From contig JAGAIS010000001.1 of NCBI GenBank assembly GCA_017626405.1, forward strand, positions 124,001 through 188,000: 64,000 nucleotides of DNA. The letters are read 5' to 3'. Of the stretch, positions 17,621-24,756 are shown piece after piece. The notes beneath the pieces were generated by a model. It was not told the DNA's origin. It did not search any database and saw nothing but the letters and a program-made list of their open reading frames with translations. The stretch is from Bacilli bacterium. GTDB lineage: Bacteria > Bacillota_I > Bacilli_A > RF39 > UBA660. Each line of letters starts with the position of its first letter. Within the stretch, counting starts at the first letter, position 1. The position numbers and the translations under genes were made by a program.

Positions 17621-20053
17621 GTGAGAATAATCATAACACATATTTTAAGAAATATTAAAGAAAAGAAAGGACGTAGTTTATTAATTATATTATCGTTGAT
17701 GATTGCTTCAGTTGTATTTATTTTAAATTTAACTATACCTAATCAAATAGTTGAAACTAAAGCAAAACAATCAAGAGATGCAATTGGTAAATCAGATGTT
17801 TTAGTGGCATCATATGTTCCATTTAATATTAATGATATTAAATTATCTAATGAAGAATCAAAAATAGTAGGAGTAAATGATTTATATACAATTCATAAAG
17901 ATAAGACACTAGTAATATATGGTACTGATATTAAAGAAGCATTTAATATTGATTTAATTAATAATATAGATTTGTTAGATAATGAAATTATTATTAGTAA
18001 AACAACTGCTGATAAATATAAATATAAATTAAATGATATTATAACTATTGATTTAATGGATAGTAAATATGAATTAAAGATAAAAGATATAGTAGAAGCT
18101 AAAGGTTTATTATCATTTAAATCATTATCAGGAATAATTAATAATGATACATATAATAAAATTACTTCTAATGAAAACAATAAATATAGAACATATTATA
18201 TAGATGTATTAAATAATGAAAAAGTAGGTGATGTTAAAAAGTACATTCAAGATAATAATGATAAAAAAGAATATATGGTAGAAAAATTAGTAGATGAGGA
18301 AAAAATAAGAGAAGATAATTATTATACTCAATTTATATTATTAGTTATAATGATCATGGCTACTATAATGATATTTTTTGTAGTAAATACATTAAATAAA
18401 ATGATAGTAATGGAAAGAATGCCTGTTATAGGAACATTTAGATCAGTTGGTGCATCTAAATTTAAGATGAATATGTTATTAGTATTAGAGAATAGTATAT
18501 ATGGATTATTAGGTGGATCAGTTGGTGCATTAGTATCAATTTTAATAAATAATTTTGCTGCAAGTATGTTAACAGGAACAACAATAAAATCAACTGTACC
18601 AGTTAATAATTTAATATCAGGAATAATATTTACTATATGCTTAGAAGTATTTATGTCTTTAGCATCAATTATTAAATCCAATAAATATTCAATTAAAGAA
18701 ATAATGTTTGAAGGTAAAAATAGTAAAGCAGGTTTTAATATTAAAGAATCAATTATTAGTTTTATATTAATTCTTATTTCATTAATAACATATTTTGCTA
18801 TAAGTGATACTAATTCTTTATTAAGTGCATTAAGTTTAATAATGTTCTGGGTAGGCATAGCGTATTTTATACCAACTATGATGTTATTCTTATCAAAGAT
18901 AATATGTGGTATAGCTAAAATGATTAACAGTGGATCACTTTTGATGGCAGGTAAAAATTTAGGCTTTAATAAATTACTTATCTCTTCAACTAGATTAGTA
19001 GTTATATCAACTTCAATTATGTTAGTTATTGTTAATATATCAATGTCATTTAATAGTATGATTGACTCATATAAAATTCAATTTTCTGGATATGATGGGA
19101 CAATTAGAGATATATCTAAAAAATATAATGAATATGCTTCAATAAATAATGTTGATAATGTTAAGAATATAGAATATACATTTATGTATTCTAATGATGA
19201 TATTACATATAATGATGGGAAAACATTAGATGCTGGGCCTATGTTTTTAGGAATGGATAAATCAAATCCATCTATTAAAGAATTAGATTATAAAATAAAT
19301 GATTTAAAAGATGATGAATGTTTATTTGATGAAATACTATTAAAGAATAACAATCTTAAAGTAGGAGATACAATTGATTTTTACCTAAAAACTCAAGATA
19401 GTCATATTAAAGTTAAAATAGTTGGAACAGTTAATTCATATTATATGAGTACTCAAAGAGAGATTGTTGTATTAACTGATGATGTATTCAAACAAAAAAT
19501 AACGGAAGTTCCATTCTCAATTGAATTTTCAGTTAATGATAATAATAAAGTAAGAGATACAATTGAATTAATGGAAAGAGAATTAAAAGATCCAGATATA
19601 ACTATATGGACTATAGATGATTTCTGTAATATTCAAAGAAAGAATATAAATTCATTCATGAGTTTATTCTATATAATTATTGCATTATCATTAATACTAT
19701 CATTTGTAGGTATAATTAATAATCAATTAATAAGTTTTATGGAAAGAACAAAAGAAATTGCAGTACTAAATTCAATATGTATGAGTAAATCTCAATTAAG
19801 AAGAATGTTAGTTATTGAAAATATTACATCTAATATTGTTGCATGTGCATTTGGATTTGGAGTATCAATTATGTCATTAAGATATATGAATAAATTAATG
19901 TATGGAATTAAAATGTATACAGATGTTCAATATCAGTATAATGTAGGATTAATGATCATGGGTATTGTATTAGTAGTATTATTATCTACTGTGATTGTAC
20001 CAATTAATAAGATGAAAAAAATAAATGTAGTAGAAGCTATAAAATATGAATAG
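17621..20053 (+). CDS. FtsX-type ABC transporter permease
   Basis: Large permease of the MacB/FtsX/BceB class, 810 residues. One N-terminal helix (about 17-35) is followed by an extracytoplasmic domain, then clusters of helices near 240-360, 400-500 and 685-800, giving two FtsX domains with a second extracytoplasmic domain near 490-670. The start is taken as GTG 17621 because AAAGGAGAG lies six bases upstream; an earlier in-frame codon at 17534 has none. Works with the ATPase that follows. Candidate roles are export of peptides, lipoproteins or drugs; the substrate is unknown. Confidence 0.82.
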   Translation: MRIIITHILRNIKEKKGRSLLIILSLMIASVVFILNLTIPNQIVETKAKQSRDAIGKSDVLVASYVPFNINDIKLSNEESKIVGVNDLYTIHKDKTLVIYGTDIKEAFNIDLINNIDLLDNEIIISKTTADKYKYKLNDIITIDLMDSKYELKIKDIVEAKGLLSFKSLSGIINNDTYNKITSNENNKYRTYYIDVLNNEKVGDVKKYIQDNNDKKEYMVEKLVDEEKIREDNYYTQFILLVIMIMATIMIFFVVNTLNKMIVMERMPVIGTFRSVGASKFKMNMLLVLENSIYGLLGGSVGALVSILINNFAASMLTGTTIKSTVPVNNLISGIIFTICLEVFMSLASIIKSNKYSIKEIMFEGKNSKAGFNIKESIISFILILISLITYFAISDTNSLLSALSLIMFWVGIAYFIPTMMLFLSKIICGIAKMINSGSLLMAGKNLGFNKLLISSTRLVVISTSIMLVIVNISMSFNSMIDSYKIQFSGYDGTIRDISKKYNEYASINNVDNVKNIEYTFMYSNDDITYNDGKTLDAGPMFLGMDKSNPSIKELDYKINDLKDDECLFDEILLKNNNLKVGDTIDFYLKTQDSHIKVKIVGTVNSYYMSTQREIVVLTDDVFKQKITEVPFSIEFSVNDNNKVRDTIELMERELKDPDITIWTIDDFCNIQRKNINSFMSLFYIIIALSLILSFVGIINNQLISFMERTKEIAVLNSICMSKSQLRRMLVIENITSNIVACAFGFGVSIMSLRYMNKLMYGIKMYTDVQYQYNVGLMIMGIVLVVLLSTVIVPINKMKKINVVEAIKYE

Positions 20054-20063
20054 GAGGATTAAT

Positions 20064-20732
20064 ATGGGAAATATTAAAACAGTTAATTTAATTAAAGAAT
20101 TTGGAGAAAAAGATAATAAAGTTAGAGTATTAGATGATATAGATATTGAAATTAAAGATGGAGAATTTGTATCATTAATGGGACCATCTGGATCTGGTAA
20201 ATCAACACTTTTATATTTAGTAGGAGGATTAGACAAACCAACTAAAGGCAAAGTATTAATCAATGGTAAAGATATATCTAAATTATCTGATAATGAAATG
20301 TCTAAGTTAAGAAGAAGAGATATAGGATTTGTATTCCAATTCTATAACCTAGTACAAAACTTAACAGTAGAAGAAAATATCATGTTACCAGTTGTTATGA
20401 ATGGTGAGAAAGAATCTAATTATAAAGAGAGATTAGATTATATTTTAAAGACAATCGGACTTGAAGATAAAAGAAAAAGTTTACCTAAAGAATTATCAGG
20501 TGGACAACAACAAAGAGTTTCAATAGCAAGAGCAGTTATTTTAAACCCATCAATTATATTTGCTGATGAACCTATAGGTAACTTAGATTCAAAATCAGGT
20601 AAAGAAGTTATGGAATTATTTAAAAAGATAAATGAAGAAGAACATATAACTATTCTTCAAGTAACACATTCAGAAGAATCAGCAAAATATGGTAATAGAA
20701 TAATAAGATTAAAAGATGGAAAAATAGTATAA
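20064..20732 (+). CDS. ABC transporter ATPase, LolD/MacB class
   Basis: ATPase of 222 residues for the FtsX-type permease. Walker A MGPSGSGKSTLL near residue 38, the class-typical FVFQFYNLVQNLTVEENIMLP Q-loop region near 90, signature LSGGQQQRVSIARA near 143 and Walker B IIFADEPIGNLDS near 163 are intact. ATG 20064 has AGGAGGA upstream; an ATG at 20046 overlapping the permease stop lacks a site. Last gene of module 2. Confidence 0.92.
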   Translation: MGNIKTVNLIKEFGEKDNKVRVLDDIDIEIKDGEFVSLMGPSGSGKSTLLYLVGGLDKPTKGKVLINGKDISKLSDNEMSKLRRRDIGFVFQFYNLVQNLTVEENIMLPVVMNGEKESNYKERLDYILKTIGLEDKRKSLPKELSGGQQQRVSIARAVILNPSIIFADEPIGNLDSKSGKEVMELFKKINEEEHITILQVTHSEESAKYGNRIIRLKDGKIV

Positions 20733-20750
20733 GAAGAAAAGTAAAGGTGT

Positions 20751-20772
20751 TCGGAATATTAAGATATTCCGA
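20751..20772. repeat. Inverted repeat after module 2 transporter
   Basis: TCGGAATAT-TAAG-ATATTCCGA, 9-base arms, no T run. It could be an mRNA-stabilising hairpin or an operator. Confidence 0.45.
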
Positions 20773-20779
20773 GATAAGC

Positions 20780-20806
20780 AAAGTTGGTGATATCCAACTT
20801 TTTATT
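20780..20806 (+). terminator. Terminator of module 2 transporter operon
   Basis: AAAGTTGG (20780-20787) pairs with CCAACTTT (20794-20801), followed by TTATTTT. Confidence 0.7.
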
Positions 20807-20851
20807 TTGAATAAAATATCACAACCACTTTTAAGGCGACGGAAAAAAGCC

Positions 20852-20942
20852 TGTCCACATTGATTAAGCAATCAATATATGTTATAATTTCCTTGGAAAC
20901 AAAAGATAAAATGTATGATGACTTTGTCCACATTTTGTCCAC
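20852..20942 (+). repeat. TGTCCAC repeats, module 2 right
   Basis: TGTCCACATT at 20852 and TTTGTCCAC at 20923 and 20934, 11 bases apart. Bases 20923-20942 are identical to 14256-14275. These pair with the left cluster and define module 2 as one recombination unit. Confidence 0.65.
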
Positions 20943-21075
20943 ATTGAACAAATTATTAGTAATATTTATAATACAAATAATACTGATAATAATATGTACT
21001 AAATGCCTATAAAATAAGGCTAAAAGCCATAATACTATATGTACCAAATATAGTGAAAATATGCTCAAAAAGGGA

Positions 21076-21141
21076 GCATGTGGCTCAGGGAAGAAATATA
21101 AACAATGTTGTGGTAAATAGCGATAAATAAAGGGCTTGCGA
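21076..21141 (+). repeat. secA-tail repeat copy 3 (internal attachment site)
   Basis: Bases 21076-21120 encode ACGSGKKYKQCCGK and a stop. Bases 21123-21141 match the post-secA sequence 12116-12134 exactly over 19 bases. In the zinc-tail part it is closer to copy 2 (TGTGGCTCAGGGAA shared) than to secA itself. Confidence 0.78.
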
Positions 21142-21179
21142 AGATTTTCAAAAGTTGAAAATAGGTAAAAAAGTACCAT

Positions 21180-21222
21180 TAGATACGTTTTAGATACGTT
21201 TTTACAAGTCTATAACGTATCT
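21180..21222 (+). repeat. AGATACGTT repeats, module 3 left
   Basis: TAGATACGTTT at 21180 and 21191, again 11 bases apart, plus the inverted copy AACGTATCT at 21214-21222. The last direct copy and the inverted one can fold into a hairpin followed by eight T, so the site could also end transcription. No matching pair was found at the right end of module 3. Confidence 0.55.
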
Positions 21223-21266
21223 TTTTTTTCTATAAATATTATATAATTAGGATAGTAGCGGATAAT

Positions 21267-21569
21267 ATGAAGTTAATATTAAATGGTGGTAGCGATGTTA
21301 ATTTAGTAACTTCTGCAAGACAAAAATTAAATAAAGTAGAAAAATTTATAATAAAATCTTTAGAATTTGATAATCCACTCGAAACTGATGAAGAATTAAT
21401 AGATGGATTAATGACATGTAAAAATGTTTATTATTTATCAAAGAAAAGTGCATATGTTAAAATGGCTATACAATTAAACATTAAAAATGTTAAAAAAATG
21501 GAATCAGATGACTTTTTTAAAAATATGTTAGCTGATACATGTATTGTAGCAATAGGTAATAATAAATAA
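21267..21569 (+). pseudogene. Truncated copy of the ArpU-like gene
   Basis: The last 80 or so of 100 codons match the C-terminus of the 15935 gene: both contain VEKFIIKSLEFDNP, ETDEEL, YYLSKKSAY and KMA-QLNIKNV, and nucleotide similarity is obvious. The N-terminal 120 residues are missing and the first 20 codons are unrelated. No clear ribosome site precedes it. Probably a decayed duplicate, but a shortened functional protein cannot be excluded. Confidence 0.6.
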
Positions 21570-21689
21570 ATCGGACTTTAGTAATATTCTGTTAAGATTA
21601 GAATAAAGATTTTGGCCTTTTTCATTGCTTTGAATTTTAAGATATTAGGATTTAAATATTTCTAAATCTATATCCAAAAGAATAAAAAA

Positions 21690-21716
21690 TTAGCACTCTG
21701 TATTGACAATTGCTAA
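21690..21716. promoter_or_regulatory. CIRCE-like HrcA operator
   Basis: TTAGCACTC (21690-21698), exactly nine bases, then AATTGCTAA (21708-21716). The CIRCE consensus is TTAGCACTC-N9-GAGTGCTAA: the left arm is perfect, the right arm matches 7 of 9. It overlaps the -35 box of the hsp20 promoter, where repression would be effective. Confidence 0.75.
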
Positions 21717-21730
21717 TTTTTGAGTATAAT
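21703..21730 (+). promoter_or_regulatory. Promoter of hsp20
   Basis: TTGACA (21703-21708), 16-base spacer, TATAAT (21725-21730). It leaves a leader of about 95 bases that begins with a hairpin AGTGAG/CTCACT (21738-21760). Confidence 0.75.
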
Positions 21731-21830
21731 TATAATTGTAGTGAGAAAAAGATACTCACTATGGTATTAAAATTATATATTTGATATGTGCTTACCTCAA
21801 ATGGCTCAACACATTTAGGAAAGGAAGTTG

Positions 21831-22253
21831 ATGGATATGATGTTAGTACCAAGAAGAAATTTTGATTTGTTTGATGATATCTTTGATGATTCATTCTTTA
21901 TGCCAACAAACGACAACAAGATGATGAGAACAGATATTGAGGAAAAGGATAATAACTATGAACTTGCCATTGATTTGCCAGGAATGAAGAAAGACAATGT
22001 TAAAATAAGTTTAGAAGATGGGTATTTAACAGTTCATGCTAAACAAGAAAGTAAAAATGATGAAAAGGATAAACATGGTAAGTATATTAGACGCGAAAGA
22101 TATTATGGTGAAGCATCTCGTAGTTTCTATGTTGGAGATGAAGTTACAGAAGAAGATATAAAAGCTAAATTTGAAGATGGAACATTAAAGATTGAAGTTC
22201 CTAAAAAAGAAAACAAACAAATCAAAAATAAAAAGTATATCGAAATTAAATAA
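21831..22253 (+). CDS. hsp20: Hsp20/alpha-crystallin small heat-shock protein
   Basis: ATP-independent holdase chaperone, 140 residues. After an N-terminal LVPRRNFDLFDDIFDD-type segment, the alpha-crystallin domain starts near residue 37 (YELAIDLPGMKKDNVKISLE), contains the Arg-rich ERYYGEASRSFYV strand and ends with the FEDGTLKIEVPK box. AAGGA is five bases before ATG 21831; ATG 21837 is possible. Expression is likely heat-inducible through the CIRCE element. It is a single-gene unit inside module 3, so the chaperone is cargo of the island. Confidence 0.9.
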   Translation: MDMMLVPRRNFDLFDDIFDDSFFMPTNDNKMMRTDIEEKDNNYELAIDLPGMKKDNVKISLEDGYLTVHAKQESKNDEKDKHGKYIRRERYYGEASRSFYVGDEVTEEDIKAKFEDGTLKIEVPKKENKQIKNKKYIEIK

Positions 22254-22259
22254 TGAATT

Positions 22260-22293
22260 GCAAAAGGATTAAACCAATCCTTTTGCTTTTTAT
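22260..22293 (+). terminator. Terminator of hsp20
   Basis: Perfect 11-base stem (22260-22270 with 22276-22286), 5-base loop, T run. Confidence 0.9.
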
Positions 22294-22358
22294 ATTTATG
22301 ATAAGTAAAATTCTCTAAAAAAAAAATATATCTAAAGATTAAGATATTATGGTGAAAA

Positions 22359-22388
22359 AAGAAAATCTAAAATACGATTTTCTTTTAT
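22359..22388 (+). terminator. Orphan terminator
   Basis: AAGAAAATC (22359-22367) pairs with GATTTTCTT (22376-22384), then TTATTTT. No gene ends directly before it; it may be a remnant of a lost gene. Confidence 0.6.
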
Positions 22389-22393
22389 TTTAA

Positions 22394-22543
22394 ATAACTA
22401 TTTTCTATCATATCCATTACTTATGCAAGAAAGAAGGATATTGTTGGATAACAAATAAAAAACTTTCTGAAATGTATAATATAACAATAGAAACAGCTTT
22501 AAGATACATTAAAAAATTAGAAATGATAGGATTAATTAAATAA
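22394..22543 (+). pseudogene. Remnant of a phage/plasmid replisome-organiser HTH domain
   Basis: Stop-free for 49 codons without a start codon. The stretch LCKKEGYCWITNKKLSEMYN followed by ITIETALRYIKKLEMIGLIK has the layout of the N-terminal winged-helix of phage replisome organisers and RepA-like proteins (pattern: residues for a helix, GYC-W/F-TN, SE--N, turn, R-I-KLE--G-I). Only this piece is left, so it is interpreted as a decayed replication gene of the element. Confidence 0.5.
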
Positions 22544-22571
22544 TCAAGATAGTTTTTAAATTCTATTTACT

Positions 22572-22589
22572 AATACCCCTACGGGTGTT
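22572..22589. promoter_or_regulatory. CsoR-family operator
   Basis: AATACCCCTACGGGTGTT contains the GC-rich inverted repeat ACCCCTACGGGT, very unlike the AT-rich surroundings and like known CsoR/CstR operators (ATACCCCTAGGGGGTAT type). It lies 25 bases before the start of a CsoR-like gene. Confidence 0.7.
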
Positions 22590-22613
22590 GTAATATGGTG
22601 TATGGAGATGATT

Positions 22614-22904
22614 ATGATGAAAAATAAATGTGAACATTGTGATGGTTGTGAAAAAATCACTCATAGAGATGAAGTTATTAAAAAGAAACTTAATAAAAGA
22701 CTAAAAACAATTGAAGAGCAAATAAGAGGTATTCAAAATATGATAGATAGTGATGCATATTGTAATGATGTATTAATACAATTACTAGCCATTTCAAAGT
22801 CAATAAAAAGTGTCAGTAATGAAATATTCAGAGATACGTATGAAATAAAAGATGGAAAAGCAATTAAATTAATTCAAGGAATATCCGAAAAACAAGATGG
22901 ATAA
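22614..22904 (+). CDS. CsoR/FrmR-family transcriptional repressor
   Basis: Four-helix DNA-binding repressor of the DUF156 family, 96 residues. The signature RLKTIEEQIRGIQNMIDSD followed by YCNDVL-Q near residues 47-52 includes the first conserved Cys. The His-x3-Cys pair usual in copper sensors is not visible in the second helix (SIKSVSNEIFRDTYE), while the N-terminus has CEHCDGC with three Cys, so its inducer may differ. GGAG precedes ATG 22614 (22602 and 22617 are alternatives). No metal pump follows. Immediately after the stop the same frame stays open for 26 codons (to 22981), perhaps a remnant. Confidence 0.82.
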   Translation: MMKNKCEHCDGCEKITHRDEVIKKKLNKRLKTIEEQIRGIQNMIDSDAYCNDVLIQLLAISKSIKSVSNEIFRDTYEIKDGKAIKLIQGISEKQDG

Positions 22905-23043
22905 AATGGTGAACTGACTGATGAAGTATTAAATCAAGAAAAAGAAGCGTTTGATGAATTTTATATTAAAACTACATCATGAGATAAAAATATATAAAAT
23001 AAATGCAAATAGTGTTTAAAGTTACCTGTTCTTAAACCCTTGC

Positions 23044-23070
23044 AAATAAAGAAAATGCTGTGGTAAATAA
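23044..23070 (+). repeat. secA-tail repeat copy 4 (right end of island)
   Basis: AATGCTGTGGTAA (23054-23066) is identical to copy 2, and the frame reads KCCGK then stop. Upstream similarity fades after about 25 bases. It is followed at once by a strong terminator, as expected of the original secA 3' end pushed away by integrations. Confidence 0.6.
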
Positions 23071-23072
23071 TT

Positions 23073-23098
23073 AAAAGCCTTTATACAAAGGCTTTTTT
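23073..23098 (+). terminator. Terminator at island right end, possibly the ancestral secA terminator
   Basis: AAAAGCCTTT (23073-23082) with AAAGGCTTTT (23087-23096) and further T. It directly follows the KCCGK-stop remnant. Confidence 0.85.
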
Positions 23099-23143
23099 AT
23101 GTAAAACCTTTCATCTATCGTCAAAGTGGTAATCGTAAAAGTG

Positions 23144-23152
23144 TGGTATAAT
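23144..23152 (+). promoter_or_regulatory. Extended -10 promoter of NUDIX gene
   Basis: TGGTATAAT, 21 bases before ATG 23173. Confidence 0.65.
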
Positions 23153-23172
23153 AATTATAGGAGTTGAATGAT

Positions 23173-23754
23173 ATGTCTGAATATAAAAAGATGAGAGAGT
23201 ATTCTCATGAAGAATTTGTTAATTTAGTTATGAGTTTAAATGAAGAAGAATTGTTAGAATTAAGTTCGAAGTATGGGGGATATCCAGTTTTATTTAGAAT
23301 GGCTTTAGATGAGAAAATTAATCATATTCCATTTATTCAAACCGGGTCTGCAATTATTATTAGAAATGAAAAGGGAGAAATACTATTACAGGAAAGAACA
23401 GATAGAAATAAATGGGGACTACCGGGTGGATGTCAAGATCTTGGAGAGGATTTAAGAGTAACTGCTGTTAGAGAAGCTTATGAAGAAACAGGTATTAAAT
23501 TAGATCCAAATAAAATCGAACTAATAGATACACTTTCTGGAGAATCGAGAAAGAATAGTTATCCAAATGGAGATATAGTATATAATAATACTTCATTATA
23601 TCTTGCAGATATAACTGATGTTGATGTAAGTAGTCTAAAAGGAGATTCTGAAACGAAAAGATTAAAATTCTTTAATCCTAATGAAGTGCCAGAAAATCTA
23701 ATGGATGAAGATTTAATTAAATCATATAAAAGTTATATATTAAGAAAAGAGTAA
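23173..23754 (+). CDS. NUDIX hydrolase
   Basis: Hydrolase of nucleoside diphosphate-linked compounds, 193 residues. The Nudix box is complete: GGCQDLGEDL then REAYEETGI (about residues 86-110). A short N-terminal helical extension (1-45) precedes the domain, as in several Gram-positive NUDIX proteins acting on ADP-ribose or similar. TAGGAGTTGA precedes ATG 23173. First gene to the right of the island, with its own promoter. Substrate not predictable. Confidence 0.88.
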   Translation: MSEYKKMREYSHEEFVNLVMSLNEEELLELSSKYGGYPVLFRMALDEKINHIPFIQTGSAIIIRNEKGEILLQERTDRNKWGLPGGCQDLGEDLRVTAVREAYEETGIKLDPNKIELIDTLSGESRKNSYPNGDIVYNNTSLYLADITDVDVSSLKGDSETKRLKFFNPNEVPENLMDEDLIKSYKSYILRKE

Positions 23755-23879
23755 GATATGTGGTATTTTACTTATATTAATAAGTGTTGCTTTATTGTTA
23801 TTAAGTATAATTAGATTTAAGAAGATATATTTTATGTAAAGATATGTATTAATTTGTTGATATATTATATGTCAAATAG

Positions 23880-23909
23880 AGTATTTTATTTAAAATACTT
23901 TATTTTTTT
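23880..23909 (+). terminator. Terminator before the polysaccharide locus
   Basis: AGTATTTT (23880-23887) with AAAATACT (23892-23899), then a T-rich run that merges into the next promoter. Confidence 0.7.
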
Positions 23910-23917
23910 GATATAAT
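23909..23917 (+). promoter_or_regulatory. Promoter of the polysaccharide operon
   Basis: TGATATAAT extended -10. It gives an mRNA leader of about 65 bases before the first glycosyltransferase. Confidence 0.65.
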
Positions 23918-23988
23918 TTAAGAGAATAGAATATTTGCAATTAAAAGGAGAATATGATATTATATTCCCTAATTAAAGGGGTTAGCAG

Positions 23989-24756
23989 GTGAGTAGAGTG
24001 GATAAAAATATGAAAGAAGAATCTATTTTAGGTGTAAATATTGCTGTTACTAATATGCAAAAAACTGTGAATTTTATAATAAATAATATTGATGAATTAT
24101 CTGGAAAATATATCTGTGTCTCAAATGTACATACTACTGTTATGAGTTACGAGAACGAAGAATATAAAAATGTTCAAAATTCGGCTATTTTAAGATTGCC
24201 CGATGGGAAACCTCTTAGTATAGTACAAAAGAAAAGGGGATTTAAAGAGGCAGAAAGAGTAACTGGTCCTGATTTAATGCAAGTTTTATTTGAAAAATCA
24301 TCTGATATGGAACTTCATCACTATTTTTATGGTAGCACTGATAATACATTAGAATTATTGAGAAACAACCTAAAGAACAAGTATCACGATATTAAAATTG
24401 CAGGAATGTATTCTCCACCTTTTAGAAATTTATCTAAAGATGAAGATGAAAAGATTATTGAAATGATAAATTCGAGTGGAGCAGATATTGTATGGGTAGG
24501 TTTAGGCGCTCCTAAACAAGAGAAGTGGATGTATGATCATAAAGATAAAATTAGAGCTTTGATGATTGGGGTAGGAGCAGGGTTTGATTACCATGCTGGA
24601 AATATTAAAAGGGCGCCAAAATGGATGCAAAAATGCTCTCTTGAATGGTTATATAGATTATTACAAGATCCTAAGAGATTGTTTAAAAGGTATTTTAAAA
24701 CTAATTTGAAATTTATTAGGTTAGTGAGTAAGGAAAATAAAAATGGAAAATTATAA
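23989..24756 (+). CDS. WecG/TagA/CpsF-family glycosyltransferase (GT26)
   Basis: GT26 enzyme that adds a ManNAc-type or related sugar to an undecaprenyl-linked acceptor in wall teichoic acid or capsule synthesis, at the inner face of the membrane. About 255 residues, matching the family. Recognised by ILGVNIAVTNMQKTV, the LPDGKPLS region near residue 78, GPDLM near 99, and the C-terminal WVGLGAPKQEKWM plus GVGAGFDYHAG near 165-205. Start uncertain: GTG 23989 (behind AAGGGG), GTG 23998 (behind AGGTGAG) or ATG 24010. Overlaps the next gene by 14 bases. Confidence 0.87.
   Translation: MSRVDKNMKEESILGVNIAVTNMQKTVNFIINNIDELSGKYICVSNVHTTVMSYENEEYKNVQNSAILRLPDGKPLSIVQKKRGFKEAERVTGPDLMQVLFEKSSDMELHHYFYGSTDNTLELLRNNLKNKYHDIKIAGMYSPPFRNLSKDEDEKIIEMINSSGADIVWVGLGAPKQEKWMYDHKDKIRALMIGVGAGFDYHAGNIKRAPKWMQKCSLEWLYRLLQDPKRLFKRYFKTNLKFIRLVSKENKNGKL

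Larger units (their letters stand above)
20733..21266. other. Module 2/module 3 junction region
   Basis: No gene. It holds an inverted repeat (20751-20772), a terminator (20780-20806), the palindrome TTGATTAAGCAATCAA (20861-20876), a possible TGTTATAAT promoter box (20880-20888) with nothing open behind it, TGTCCAC repeats (20852-20942), secA-tail copy 3 (21076-21141) and AGATACGTT repeats (21180-21222). Confidence 0.7.
22254..22613. other. Region between hsp20 and the CsoR-like gene
   Basis: Holds the hsp20 terminator, a second hairpin (22359-22388), the replisome-organiser remnant (22394-22543) and the CsoR-type operator (22572-22589). No intact gene is seen. Confidence 0.6.

Noticed and set aside
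18328-18858. 176-codon minus-strand frame inside the FtsX-type permease
   Set aside because: Shadow of a membrane-protein gene in AT-rich sequence; no ribosome site and the plus-strand gene is clear.
23755-23840. Possible small membrane peptide after the NUDIX gene (reads CGILLILISVALLLLSIIRF)
   Set aside because: No start codon in the frame and no ribosome site; probably chance hydrophobicity of AT-rich DNA or an old remnant.
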